37,860 bases of DNA from DATLSM01 sp049585815 (lineage in GTDB: Bacteria; Actinomycetota; Thermoleophilia; Solirubrobacterales; 70-9): positions 1 through 37,860 of the forward strand of contig JBAVAR010000148.1 of NCBI GenBank assembly GCA_049585815.1. The letters run 5' to 3'. Positions 23,765 to 32,760 of the stretch are shown piece after piece. The notes under the pieces were generated by a model, which was not told the DNA's origin, ran no database searches, and saw nothing but the letters and a program-made list of their open reading frames with translations. The translations under genes were made by a program, and so were the position numbers. The stretch's first letter is position 1; every line of letters begins with the position of its first letter.

Positions 23765-26701
23765 ATGCGGGGAAGGCGAGCGCACCTCTTTGTACTGCTC
23801 TTCGTGCTCGGCCTGCTGATCGTTTCGGCGCTGGTCATCATCAACAGGCCGACCCGCCTGGGTCTGGATCTCAAGGGCGGTGTCCAGCTGGTCTACCAGG
23901 GCGAGCCCACGGGCCAGGTGAAGTCGGTAAGCGGCGAAGACATCGACCGGTCGATCGAAATCATCCGTCAGCGGATCGACACGCTGGGCGTCTCAGAGCC
24001 CGAAGTCTCTCGCCTTGGCACAAATGAGATCTCGGTAAGCCTTCCCGACATCACCAATGCCCAGCGGGCGATCAACACAGTCGGCACCACCGCGCAGCTC
24101 TTCTTCTATGACTGGGAGCCCAACCTGATCGGCCCGGAGAAGGCAATCGGCGGCCATCCGGGCCAGCAGCCGCCCCCGGCCGCGTTGAAGAAGGCAAAGG
24201 CGGAATGGAAAGCCGCCGGTCGCAACACCTTCAACGGTTCCGAGAACCTGCAGCTAATCGATTCCGGTGCATTCCCGACCGCCTATGACGCCGCCAAACT
24301 GGCCTCCAAGCAACCGCCGGATGAAAACTGCACCAACTGCTCGACCACCCGACCGCGCTACTACCTCTTCGGGCGCAATGCCCCGCACAAACTGATCGCC
24401 GGGCCCGAAGACACGAAGGGCGGCCTCTACATCAGCCCAACCGGCCAAAAGCGGCCGCGTAACGGGATCGTCGTCAAGGTCCCGGCGGGGACTGTCGTGG
24501 TATCCGAGCTGCCGACTGAACGATCCGGGCAGACCGACAAGTCAGCCGAGCCCGGCTGGTATGCGCTGCGGGACCGCCCGGCGCTTTCGGGCACCGACAT
24601 CACCGAACCGAAGCAGAACTACTCCCAGGGCAACGAACCGAATGTCACCTTCGGTTTCACTGAAAAGGGCCGGGAAGCATTCCAGGAAGTGACCAAACAG
24701 ATCGCCCAACGCGGGCAGGCGCAGGCGATCGGTCCGGTCAGCGTCGAACAGGCGGCGGCGCTCTCCGGTCATTTTGCCGTGGTCCTCGACAACGAAGTCA
24801 AAACCAGGCCGATAATCAACTTCTCCCAGAATCCGGACGGGATCGAAGGGCGCACCGGCGCCGAAATCTCGGGCGGTTTCCACAGTCCCGAAGAAGCGCA
24901 GGAACTGGCGACGATCCTGCAGATCGGCGCCTTGCCGATCAACCTGAAGCTGATCAGCCAGACCCAGGTCTCGGCAACCCTCGGCAGCCAGGCTCTGCAT
25001 GAGGGGATCAAGGCGGGGATCATCGGCCTCTCGCTTGTCGTTCTCTTCCTGCTCTTCTACTACCGCTTCCTGGGCCTGATTGCGACCGTCGCTCTCGGTG
25101 CCTACGGGGTGATCTTCTTCGCCCTGATCAAACTGATCCCGATCACGCTCACGCTGCCGGGGATCGCGGGGCTGATTCTGACGATCGGGGTAGCGGCGGA
25201 TTCCAACATCGTCATCTTCGAGCGAATAAAGGAGGAGGTGCGGGCGGGCCGCTCGATGTCGAGCGCGATCGCTGCTGGCTACCGCCGCGGCATCGCGACC
25301 ATCGTCGACGCCAATGTCGTCACTCTGCTGACCGCCTTCATCCTCTTCGTGCTGGCAACGGCGGGGGTGAAGGGCTTTGCCTTCACCCTCGGTGTGGGCA
25401 CGATCGTCTCGCTGCTCACCGCGGTCGTGTTTACCCAGGCGCTGCTCGGCAGCATCAGCCGCTCGTCGCTACTGCGCTCACCCCGTGCTCTCGGAGCCGC
25501 CGGCAAAGGCAGGCGCTGGCACTTTGATTTCATGGGCGCCAGCCGCTGGTTCTTCACTCTCTCCGGCTGCATTCTGCTGATCGGCGCCATTGCCCTGGCG
25601 ACGAAGCAGCTCAACTTCGGCATCGACTTCAAGTCGGGTACCAGGGCGACCGTGGCGCTGGTCAAGCCGACAAATGAGGAAGGGGTGCGGGAAGCGCTCG
25701 GCACGATCGGTGTCAGCAACGTCGAGGTCCAGCAGGTTTCCAACCCGGTTCTCGGCGACAACGTTTTTCAGATTCAAACCTCCGAGCTGGGGCCGAGCCA
25801 GGTCAAGAACGCGAGAGCAGTACTGCAGTCTAAGTACGGAATCGTCAAGAACGGCTTCGAAAGCACCAGCGTCGGGCCGACTTTCGGCGAACAGGTGGCA
25901 AACAGCGCGCTGAAGGCGCTGATCTTCTCGTTGTTGGTGATCTGTGCCTATGTGGCGCTGCGATTTGACCCCAAGTTCGCCGTTCCGGTCTTGATCGCGC
26001 TCTTCCATGACATCCTGATCACGGCGGGGATCTACGCCCTCACCGGGAAAGAAGTGAGCAGCGGCACCGTCGCCGCATTCCTCACCATCCTCGGTTACTC
26101 GCTCTATGACACGATCATCGTCTTCGACCGAATACGCGAGAACATGCCGCGAATGCCACGGGCTGCGTTCTCGCAGATCGTCAACCGTTCGATGAGCGAG
26201 GTCTTGACCCGTTCGCTGGCGACCAGCTTCTCGACCCTGCTTGCGGTTACCTCGCTGCTTGTGTTCGGTGGCGCCACGCTCCAGGACTTCGCATTCGCGA
26301 TGCTCGTCGGGATCGCCTCCGGTACCTACTCCTCGATCTTCATCGCCTCGCCAGTGCTGACCGCCTGGAAGGAACGTGAGCCGGGTTTCACCCGTCGCCG
26401 CCAGCGGATCGCCGAGCTCGAGGGCCGGGTTCCGGCCTTTGCCGATGAGATTGAGCTGGCGAGGCTCGGCGATGAGGAGAGCGATGAGCAGATCGCCGCC
26501 TCGGCCGAGGCCCGCGAGCAGCCAAAGCCGAGCGCGGTTGCCACGGTCGAGAGACCCCCCGAGGGCGAGAGTGGTGCCTTGTCGACAAACGGAGAGCCGG
26601 CCACGCCAGCCCTTGACCCTGTCACGGCCGAGCGGCGTGAGCGCGATGAGCGACGGCGGGCCCGCCGCCAGCAGCGCCGCAAGCATGGGAGGAACCGCTA
26701 G
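23765..26701 (+). CDS. secDF: Fused protein-export membrane protein SecD-SecF
   Basis: The 978-residue product joins SecD (about 1-575) and SecF (about 590-890). SecD shows the first helix, the D1 motif GLDLKGGVQLVYQ, and the D4/D5 region GVAADSNIVIFERIKEEVRA. SecF shows NFGIDFKSGTRATV and YDTIIVFDRIRENM. SecDF uses the proton gradient to pull proteins out of the SecYEG channel. The SecD outer domain has an insertion (about 120-285) with a CxxC pair, C189 and C192. After the last helix there is an about 80-residue tail ending in a very basic stretch with ERRARR-type runs. No yajC gene is seen next to it. Confidence 0.95.
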   Translation: MRGRRAHLFVLLFVLGLLIVSALVIINRPTRLGLDLKGGVQLVYQGEPTGQVKSVSGEDIDRSIEIIRQRIDTLGVSEPEVSRLGTNEISVSLPDITNAQRAINTVGTTAQLFFYDWEPNLIGPEKAIGGHPGQQPPPAALKKAKAEWKAAGRNTFNGSENLQLIDSGAFPTAYDAAKLASKQPPDENCTNCSTTRPRYYLFGRNAPHKLIAGPEDTKGGLYISPTGQKRPRNGIVVKVPAGTVVVSELPTERSGQTDKSAEPGWYALRDRPALSGTDITEPKQNYSQGNEPNVTFGFTEKGREAFQEVTKQIAQRGQAQAIGPVSVEQAAALSGHFAVVLDNEVKTRPIINFSQNPDGIEGRTGAEISGGFHSPEEAQELATILQIGALPINLKLISQTQVSATLGSQALHEGIKAGIIGLSLVVLFLLFYYRFLGLIATVALGAYGVIFFALIKLIPITLTLPGIAGLILTIGVAADSNIVIFERIKEEVRAGRSMSSAIAAGYRRGIATIVDANVVTLLTAFILFVLATAGVKGFAFTLGVGTIVSLLTAVVFTQALLGSISRSSLLRSPRALGAAGKGRRWHFDFMGASRWFFTLSGCILLIGAIALATKQLNFGIDFKSGTRATVALVKPTNEEGVREALGTIGVSNVEVQQVSNPVLGDNVFQIQTSELGPSQVKNARAVLQSKYGIVKNGFESTSVGPTFGEQVANSALKALIFSLLVICAYVALRFDPKFAVPVLIALFHDILITAGIYALTGKEVSSGTVAAFLTILGYSLYDTIIVFDRIRENMPRMPRAAFSQIVNRSMSEVLTRSLATSFSTLLAVTSLLVFGGATLQDFAFAMLVGIASGTYSSIFIASPVLTAWKEREPGFTRRRQRIAELEGRVPAFADEIELARLGDEESDEQIAASAEAREQPKPSAVATVERPPEGESGALSTNGEPATPALDPVTAERRERDERRRARRQQRRKHGRNR

Positions 26702-26703
26702 GC

Positions 26704-26970
26704 ATGGCGCTGCTCGTTTGGTTCACCATGGGGATCGCCCTCTGGCACTTCACGGTCTTCCTTCCGGATCGCTTCTGGCAGGGGATTGTCGGTGCATTTC
26801 TTGGCTCGGTGATCGGCGCGCTTACCTTCGGCTCGATCATCGAGATCGCCACCGGGAAGAGCCTCGGCAACACGGATCTGTTGACCGCACTGACCGCAGT
26901 TCCGGGCGTTGCGATCGGGCTCGCGGTCGTCTATGCGATTGAGCTCCGCTCCCGGCGGCACGCCGAGTAG
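26704..26970 (+). CDS. Small three-helix membrane protein, unknown
   Basis: This 88-residue protein has three hydrophobic stretches (MALLVWFTMGIALWHFTVFL; GIVGAFLGSVIGALTFGSII; AVPGVAIGLAVVYAIEL) and a short basic end (RSRRHAE). The glycine-rich second helix recalls YeaQ/YmgE-like small membrane proteins, but similarity is not clear enough to name it. It starts two bases after the secDF stop, so it is almost certainly cotranscribed and may act with the export machinery. Confidence 0.7.
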   Translation: MALLVWFTMGIALWHFTVFLPDRFWQGIVGAFLGSVIGALTFGSIIEIATGKSLGNTDLLTALTAVPGVAIGLAVVYAIELRSRRHAE

Positions 26971-27041
26971 CGACTGATTGCCCGCACATTGCGTCGCCGG
27001 CTGCGCCGGGATCCGTCCCGGGCTGCTCCTAGCCTGGAGGC

Positions 27042-29528
27042 GTGCCCCAACCGCGCAAGGCCTATCGAGCAGAGCCCTTTTCCTATGCCGAGGCGCGGGC
27101 GCTTGGCGATGAGCTCGGTCTGAGCGATCCGCTCGCGATCACCCTGGTCCGCCGCGGATACCGGACGCCTGAGGCGGCGCGGGATTTCCTCAATGCAGAT
27201 GAGTCTCACGACCCCGGCGAGTTCGACTCGATCGAAGAGATTGTCACCCTGATCCTTGCCGCTGGCGCCGAGGGCAAGAAGGTCACCGTCCACGGCGACT
27301 TCGATGTTGACGGCGTCTGCGCGACCTCGATCATGGTTCGCGCGCTCCGCGAGCTGGGGGTCGCCTGCGACTGGCTGATCCCCGATCGACTCTCCGATGG
27401 CTACGGGCTGAGCGCCGCCAATGTGGAGAGGCTGGCGCAGCGGGGGACCTCGCTGTTGATCACGGTCGACTGCGGGATCACCTCCGTCTCAGAGGTTGCG
27501 CTCGCTCGATCGCTGGGGGTGGAGGTCATCGTCACCGACCACCACCAGCCCGGTGATCAGCTCCCCGAATGCCCGATCCTCCATCCGGCTCTCAGTCGCT
27601 ACCCCTTCCGGGACCTCTGCGGGGCCGCGGTCGCCTGGAAGCTTTCCCTTGCTCTGAGGAGGAGGGCACTGGGCGCGGTGGTGCGCGAGCTTCCCGCAGG
27701 TACGCCACCCGACACCGACGCCGTTATCGACCTCGACCTGGTTGCGCTTGCGACGGTTGCCGATGTCGTCTCGCTGACCGGCGAGAACCGATCCCTGGTG
27801 CGGCGCGGCCTGGCGGAGCTCCGAAGGGCAGGGCGACCGGGCATGCGGGCCCTGCTGGAGGCAGCCCACTGCGAGCCGACTCGGCTCGATGAGGGCGATC
27901 TGGCCTTCCGTCTGGCCCCACGGATCAATGCCGCGGGACGGCTTTACCGGGCCGACGCCGGTGTGGAGCTGTTTCTGACCGAAGACGAGAAGCGGGCCGC
28001 GGAGATCGCCGCGGAGCTCGACAGAGCCAACAGCGAGCGCCGGGAAACCGAGCGCGAGGTTGACGCCGCTGCCGAGGCGGCTCGGCGTGAGCTGCCGGAC
28101 GAGCTGCGCGAGGCCGCAGGGCTTGTCCTTGCCGGTGAGGGTTGGCACCCGGGGGTGATCGGAATCGTCGCCTCGCGGCTGGTGGAGCGCCACAATCGGC
28201 CGGTGCTCGTCATCTCACTCGACGGCGAGGGTGGGGCACGGGGATCGGGACGCAGCATTCCCGGTTTTGATTTGCTCGCGGGGCTGCGGGCGTGCGCGGA
28301 GTTCCTCCTCCGCTTTGGCGGTCACCGCGCCGCCGCCGGCTTTGAGCTGCGCGCCGAGGACCTGGACCGGTTTCGTGAGGCATTTGCCGCTCACGCGACA
28401 GAGGTCCTGGGAGCGGAGGCCCAGCCCCGGACCGAGTGCATCGACGCGATGGTCGGCGGCGCGGGACTCGGGCTCGACCTAGCCGAGGAGTTGAGCAAGC
28501 TCGCACCCTTCGGGATCGGCAACCCGGGTGTCAGGCTGCTCGTGCCCGCGGCCAGGGTCCGCGACGTAAGGAAGATGGGGGAAGGCGACCGCCACTCTCG
28601 CTTCAGCCTCTACAGCGGCTCCCACCGGGCCCTGGGGGTGGCCTTCGGCCGCTCGGAGCTGGGGGTGGGCGATGATCAGCCGGTCGACGCCGCGGTGAGG
28701 CTGGAGGTCAACCACTGGAACGGCGCGGTCGAGCCGCGGGTCATCCTGCGGGAGCTCTATCCGCATCGGTCGATCGCCGATGCCGCACAGAACGGGAAGG
28801 GGGCGGAGGCCGAGGAGTGGTGGAGGCGCTTCGAGGGCGAGCTGGCGGCCGATCTCGATCAGCGGCCCCCCAGTCCTGCGCAGGCCCCGGGTCCCCCGCG
28901 GCGCACGATCCGCGGCGACAACTCCCCCGCGGCGACGGTCTTTGAGCTGCAATCGAGCGGCGCCAGTGTCCTCGCACTCGTCGCAGACGCGCCGCGACGC
29001 TCAGCCCTCGCCCGTGGGGAGCTGGCGCTGGCCGGTTTTGCCGAGCTGGAGGGCGCCGCCGATATGTCGTGTGGATTTGACCATGTAGTTCTCGTCGACC
29101 CGCCGCTCTCCGCTCACCTCGAGCGCCTCGCCGGCCGACCCACGCCCGAGGGCGGCTACCTGCACCCTGCCTGGGGAGAGGCCGAGCGCCGTTTCTCGCT
29201 CCTCGTCCTCGGGCAGTTGCACGCTCAGCGCGTGGAGCTGGGCGCGATGTTCAAGAATCTGCGCAGCGCCGGGGAGGTGGCCGGGGAGGAGCTGCGCAGC
29301 GCCCTCCAGGGGGGAGGGAGATATCCCCGCCCCCCCGAGGTCGCCGCCCGTTGCTTTCGTGTCCTTGCCGACCTCGACCTCGTCCGCGGCACGCCCTCCG
29401 CCAGCGGCGGGCCCGTCGGGGTCGTATCCTCGGAGGAGACCGAACTTGAGCGCTCGGCTGCGTTTCGCGCCTACCGAGCTCGCTATGAGGAGGGCAAGCG
29501 ATACCTCGAAGGACTCAAACAGAGCTAG
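27042..29528 (+). CDS. recJ: Single-stranded-DNA-specific exonuclease RecJ
   Basis: The 828-residue product has the DHH phosphoesterase core: motif I HGDFDVDGVCAT (84-95), motif II TVDCGITS (141-148) and motif III VTDHHQPGD (164-172). The DHHA1 domain carries GWHPGVIGIVASR (366-378) and GGHRAAAGF (425-433). An OB-fold follows. A long C-terminal region (about 570-828) makes it much longer than E. coli RecJ (577) and closer to the long RecJ of Firmicutes. RecJ degrades single-stranded DNA 5' to 3' in repair and recombination. The GTG start follows CTGGAGGC closely. Confidence 0.95.
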   Translation: MPQPRKAYRAEPFSYAEARALGDELGLSDPLAITLVRRGYRTPEAARDFLNADESHDPGEFDSIEEIVTLILAAGAEGKKVTVHGDFDVDGVCATSIMVRALRELGVACDWLIPDRLSDGYGLSAANVERLAQRGTSLLITVDCGITSVSEVALARSLGVEVIVTDHHQPGDQLPECPILHPALSRYPFRDLCGAAVAWKLSLALRRRALGAVVRELPAGTPPDTDAVIDLDLVALATVADVVSLTGENRSLVRRGLAELRRAGRPGMRALLEAAHCEPTRLDEGDLAFRLAPRINAAGRLYRADAGVELFLTEDEKRAAEIAAELDRANSERRETEREVDAAAEAARRELPDELREAAGLVLAGEGWHPGVIGIVASRLVERHNRPVLVISLDGEGGARGSGRSIPGFDLLAGLRACAEFLLRFGGHRAAAGFELRAEDLDRFREAFAAHATEVLGAEAQPRTECIDAMVGGAGLGLDLAEELSKLAPFGIGNPGVRLLVPAARVRDVRKMGEGDRHSRFSLYSGSHRALGVAFGRSELGVGDDQPVDAAVRLEVNHWNGAVEPRVILRELYPHRSIADAAQNGKGAEAEEWWRRFEGELAADLDQRPPSPAQAPGPPRRTIRGDNSPAATVFELQSSGASVLALVADAPRRSALARGELALAGFAELEGAADMSCGFDHVVLVDPPLSAHLERLAGRPTPEGGYLHPAWGEAERRFSLLVLGQLHAQRVELGAMFKNLRSAGEVAGEELRSALQGGGRYPRPPEVAARCFRVLADLDLVRGTPSASGGPVGVVSSEETELERSAAFRAYRARYEEGKRYLEGLKQS

Positions 29529-29560
29529 AGCACCGCGATCTTCTCGCCGACCTCTTCGCC

Positions 29561-31759
29561 GTGGTCGAGGAGTTCGACTCCTCGCTGGGCGAGAACGGCG
29601 CCAACGGTACCGCCGCCGGTACCGCCCTTGCCGTCGCCACGATTGACCGCGATGCGGTAACCCACGCCTTTGAGTTCGCCTGCGAGCGCCATGCGGATCA
29701 GATGCGTCGCTCGGGCGATGAGTTCATTACCCATCCCGTCGGTGTCGCCCAGATCTGCGCCGGCATGAGATTGGACACCGAGACGCTTTGCGCGGCGCTC
29801 CTCCATGACACGGTTGAGGACACCAGCGCGAGTCTTGCGGAGATTCGCGAGGAGTTTGGTGAGCAGGTCGCCCAGCTCGTCGACGGCGTCACCAAGCTGA
29901 CCGGGATCACCTTCGAGAGCCGCGATGAGCGGCAGGCTGAGAACTACCGCAAGATGATGGTGGCGATGGCCACCGACGTCAGGGTAATCCTGATCAAGCT
30001 GGCCGATCGTCTCCACAACATGCGCACGCTGGGCGCGCTGCCCAAGCAGAAGCAGATGGCGAAGTCACGGGAGACGCTGGAGATCTATGCGCCGCTCGCC
30101 CACCGTCTGGGCATCCACGCGATCAAGTGGGAGCTGGAGGATCTCGCCTTCGCCACGCTGCACCCACGCAAGTATGCGGAGATAAAACAGCTCGTCTCCC
30201 AGCAGCGCACCGAGCGCGAGGTCTACGTCGAGGAGGCCGGAAGATTCCTCTCCGAGGAGCTCAAGGAGGTCGGGATCGAGGCGGAGATATCCGGTCGCGC
30301 CAAGCACTTCTACTCGATCTATACGAAGATGACGAAGAAGGGCCGCGAGTTCAACGAGATTTTCGATCTCACCGCGATGAGGGTGATCGTTGGCTCGGTT
30401 AAGGATTGCTACGGGGCAATCGGGGTCATCCACTCGATCTGGAAGCCGCTGCCCGGTCGTTTCAAGGACTTCGTCGCGATGCCGAAGGCCAACATGTATC
30501 AGGCCCTGCACACGACGGTGATCGGACCCGAGGGCAAGCCGCTTGAGATCCAGATCCGCACCGAGGAGATGCACAAGCTGGCCGAGTACGGGATCGCCGC
30601 GCACGTCGCCTACAAGGAGGGCGGGGACGGCGATCCCCGCCGCGAGAAGATGACCTGGCTGCGCCAGCTGGTCGAAGCCGAGGGCGAGCAGGATCCGACC
30701 GAGTTTCTCGAGTCCCTCAGAGTTGACCTCTTCGAGGACGAGGTCTTCGTCTTCACCCCGCGGGGGGAGGTGAAGAGCCTCTCGGCCGGCTCGACCCCGC
30801 TCGATTTCGCCTACGCCGTCCACACCGACGTCGGCCATCGCTGCGTGGGCGCCAAGGTCAACGGCAGCATCGTGCCCCTGCACTACCAGCTGCGTTCCGG
30901 CGACATTGTCGAGGTGTTGACCGCGAAGCAAAACCGTGGTCCCTCGCGTGACTGGCTGAAGTTGGTGCGAACCAGCCGTGCCCGCAACAAGATCCGAGCA
31001 TGGTTCAAAGAGGAACGGCGCGAGGACGCCGAGCGCCATGGGCGCGAGGGCCTTGAGGAGGCCTTGCGCAAGCGCGGCCTGCCGATGCAGAAGGTGGCGA
31101 TGTCGCCACTGCTCGCCGACGTGATCCGCGAGATGGGATACCGCAAGGCGACCGAGTTCTACATTGCACTCGGCCAGGGCAAGGTCTCCACCAAGCTCGT
31201 CGCAAACAAGCTGATGCAGCGGCTCAAGGCTGGTGAGGCGGTCGAGGAGGAGCCCGCCGGACTGATCGGCGGGCGGGAGGACAAGGCGCGCCGGACCAAG
31301 GACGCATCCAACTATGGGATATCCGTCAAGGGTGCCGACAACGTCGCCGTGCGGTTGGCAAAGTGCTGCCGTCCCGTGCCGGGCGATGAGATCGCGGGCT
31401 ACGTATCCTTGGGGCGGGGGATCACCATCCACCGGACCGACTGCAAGAACGTGAAGGCCCTGAAACGTTCCCCTGAGCGGTTTGTCGAGGTCGGTTGGGA
31501 CGGTGACAATGAGTCCTCCTACCGAGTTGAGCTGCAAATCGACGCCTATGACCGCACCCGTCTGCTCGAGGACCTCTCCCGCACATTCTCAGAGGCTGGG
31601 ATCAACATCCTCGGCGCAAGCTGTACCACCAAGCACCCGATGGTGAAGAACAGGTTCGTGGTCGAGGTCGGCGACACAGAGCAACTGAAACAGTGCCTCA
31701 CCCGGTTGCGCAATGTGGAGTCGGTTTTCGATGCCTATCGAATAACCCCGGCTGCCTAA
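29561..31759 (+). CDS. rel: Bifunctional (p)ppGpp synthetase/hydrolase (Rel)
   Basis: The 732-residue product has the full RSH layout. The HD hydrolase domain has H58 (ITHPVGVAQI), HDTVEDT at 82-88, and D149 in KLADRLHNMRTLG. The synthetase domain has RAKHFYSIYTKM, FDLTAMRVIV, and ANMYQALHTTVIGP with EIQIRTEEM. Then come TGS (DEVFVFTPRGEVKSL), a zinc-finger/RIS region with CC and C residues (LAKCCRPVPGDEI, HRTDCKN), and a C-terminal ACT domain. Both catalytic sites look intact, so it should both make and degrade the alarmone. GTG at 29561 has no clear ribosome-binding site; the gene follows recJ by 32 bases and may be translated by coupling. Confidence 0.95.
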   Translation: MVEEFDSSLGENGANGTAAGTALAVATIDRDAVTHAFEFACERHADQMRRSGDEFITHPVGVAQICAGMRLDTETLCAALLHDTVEDTSASLAEIREEFGEQVAQLVDGVTKLTGITFESRDERQAENYRKMMVAMATDVRVILIKLADRLHNMRTLGALPKQKQMAKSRETLEIYAPLAHRLGIHAIKWELEDLAFATLHPRKYAEIKQLVSQQRTEREVYVEEAGRFLSEELKEVGIEAEISGRAKHFYSIYTKMTKKGREFNEIFDLTAMRVIVGSVKDCYGAIGVIHSIWKPLPGRFKDFVAMPKANMYQALHTTVIGPEGKPLEIQIRTEEMHKLAEYGIAAHVAYKEGGDGDPRREKMTWLRQLVEAEGEQDPTEFLESLRVDLFEDEVFVFTPRGEVKSLSAGSTPLDFAYAVHTDVGHRCVGAKVNGSIVPLHYQLRSGDIVEVLTAKQNRGPSRDWLKLVRTSRARNKIRAWFKEERREDAERHGREGLEEALRKRGLPMQKVAMSPLLADVIREMGYRKATEFYIALGQGKVSTKLVANKLMQRLKAGEAVEEEPAGLIGGREDKARRTKDASNYGISVKGADNVAVRLAKCCRPVPGDEIAGYVSLGRGITIHRTDCKNVKALKRSPERFVEVGWDGDNESSYRVELQIDAYDRTRLLEDLSRTFSEAGINILGASCTTKHPMVKNRFVVEVGDTEQLKQCLTRLRNVESVFDAYRITPAA

Positions 31760-31760
31760 A

Positions 31761-32738
31761 TCAGGAGACGATGGTGAGGGCGCCGGGGTCCGCTCGAAGC
31801 TCGGCCGTTGTCCGCTCACCAATGTAGTCACCGTCCACCTGCACCGGGAAGGGTCGGATCCCGCTGTTGCCATCCTCGGAGATCGAGGCGACGGTGGCCG
31901 CGGTGACGTCGTCGAAATGCACCACCTGACGGTGCTCTGCGGCCGGGCGACGCTCGCTGAAAAGGCGGGCGATAAGGGTTGGCATGTCGCGCTGTGCGGC
32001 CCGCTTCAAGACCGCCATCGAGAGCGTACCGTCGTCAATCTCGACCCTCTCACAGACCCTGATCGGGCGATTGGCGAAGTAGGTGAATGGATCAGAGTTC
32101 TGCGCCAGGACGGTCACCCCCTCGATTGGTTCGCCGGCATTCGTCTCGATCCGCATCCGCACGGCGTTGTGGAGGTAGTGACGGTAAAAGGCGGAGAACC
32201 CGGCCCAGCTGTAGTAATAAGGACCCGCCCTCGCCTTCAATCGCGGGTGTGCATCGACCCGTTTGACCACCGTGGCGTCGAGACCGAATCCGCAGGAGAA
32301 GACGAAGTGGCGGCCGTCAACCACGCCGAGGTCGATCTTGCGCGGGGACCACTCATCGGCCACCGCCAAGAGGTGCTCGGTCGCATCGACGACGTCGTTT
32401 GGGATGCCGAGGGTGCGGCAGACGACGTTGGTCGATCCTCCCGGCAGAATCGAGACCGGCAGATCGGTACCGGCGAGCCCGTTGACCACCTCGTTGAGGG
32501 TTCCATCGCCGCCGAAGGCGACAACCACGTCGTAGCCGTGATCGCGCACCTCGCGGCCAATCTCGGTGGCGTGGTTCTGCGCCTCTGTCGTCACCGCCTC
32601 GACCTCATAGCGCCCCTGCAGCGCATAGACGACGAGGTTTCGAAGTCGGTCTGAGACCGTTGTCGCGTAGGGATTGACGATGATCAGCATCCGCCGCTTT
32701 TTCGGTCGGCGGGGCTTTCTGGGGCCGATTTTTGCCAT
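31761..32738 (-). CDS. Diacylglycerol-kinase-family lipid kinase (YegS/DagK-like)
   Basis: The 325-residue product has a basic N-terminus (MAKIGPRKPRRPKKRR), then the DAGK catalytic domain. The first strand is MLIIVNPYAT, the nucleotide-binding GGDGT is at 76-80 inside VVAFGGDGTLNEVVNGLAG, and ILPGGSTNVVCRTLGIP is the second signature. The C-terminal beta-sandwich domain holds DGTLSMAVL and QVDGDYIGE. Family members phosphorylate diacylglycerol or other lipids at the membrane using ATP. It converges on rel with a single base between stops. It borders the integrative module on its other side. Confidence 0.9.
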   Translation of the reverse strand: MAKIGPRKPRRPKKRRMLIIVNPYATTVSDRLRNLVVYALQGRYEVEAVTTEAQNHATEIGREVRDHGYDVVVAFGGDGTLNEVVNGLAGTDLPVSILPGGSTNVVCRTLGIPNDVVDATEHLLAVADEWSPRKIDLGVVDGRHFVFSCGFGLDATVVKRVDAHPRLKARAGPYYYSWAGFSAFYRHYLHNAVRMRIETNAGEPIEGVTVLAQNSDPFTYFANRPIRVCERVEIDDGTLSMAVLKRAAQRDMPTLIARLFSERRPAAEHRQVVHFDDVTAATVASISEDGNSGIRPFPVQVDGDYIGERTTAELRADPGALTIVS

Positions 32739-32760
32739 CAGCCGAGGCTCGTGCCCCAGT

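Noticed and set aside
22157..23785. 542-codon minus-strand frame opposite ruvB and the PAS gene
   Set aside because: It mirrors the codon pattern of clear genes on the plus strand; long antisense frames are expected at this GC content, and it has no recognisable domain.
25478..26686. 402-codon minus-strand frame opposite the SecF half
   Set aside because: Shadow of secDF, no domain.
27005..27035. Weak hairpin CCGGGA/TCCCGG before recJ
   Set aside because: Six-base arms without a T-run in GC-rich DNA are not distinctive.
27042..29528. RecJ much longer than the E. coli protein
   Set aside because: Long RecJ proteins with an extra C-terminal domain are known in other phyla, so it is not a fusion novelty.
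30065..31537. 490-codon minus-strand frame opposite rel
   Set aside because: Shadow of a fully recognised gene; residue make-up is that of reversed codons.
31760..32760. tRNA or attachment site next to the integrase module
   Set aside because: No cloverleaf-like sequence or obvious direct repeat could be seen by eye.
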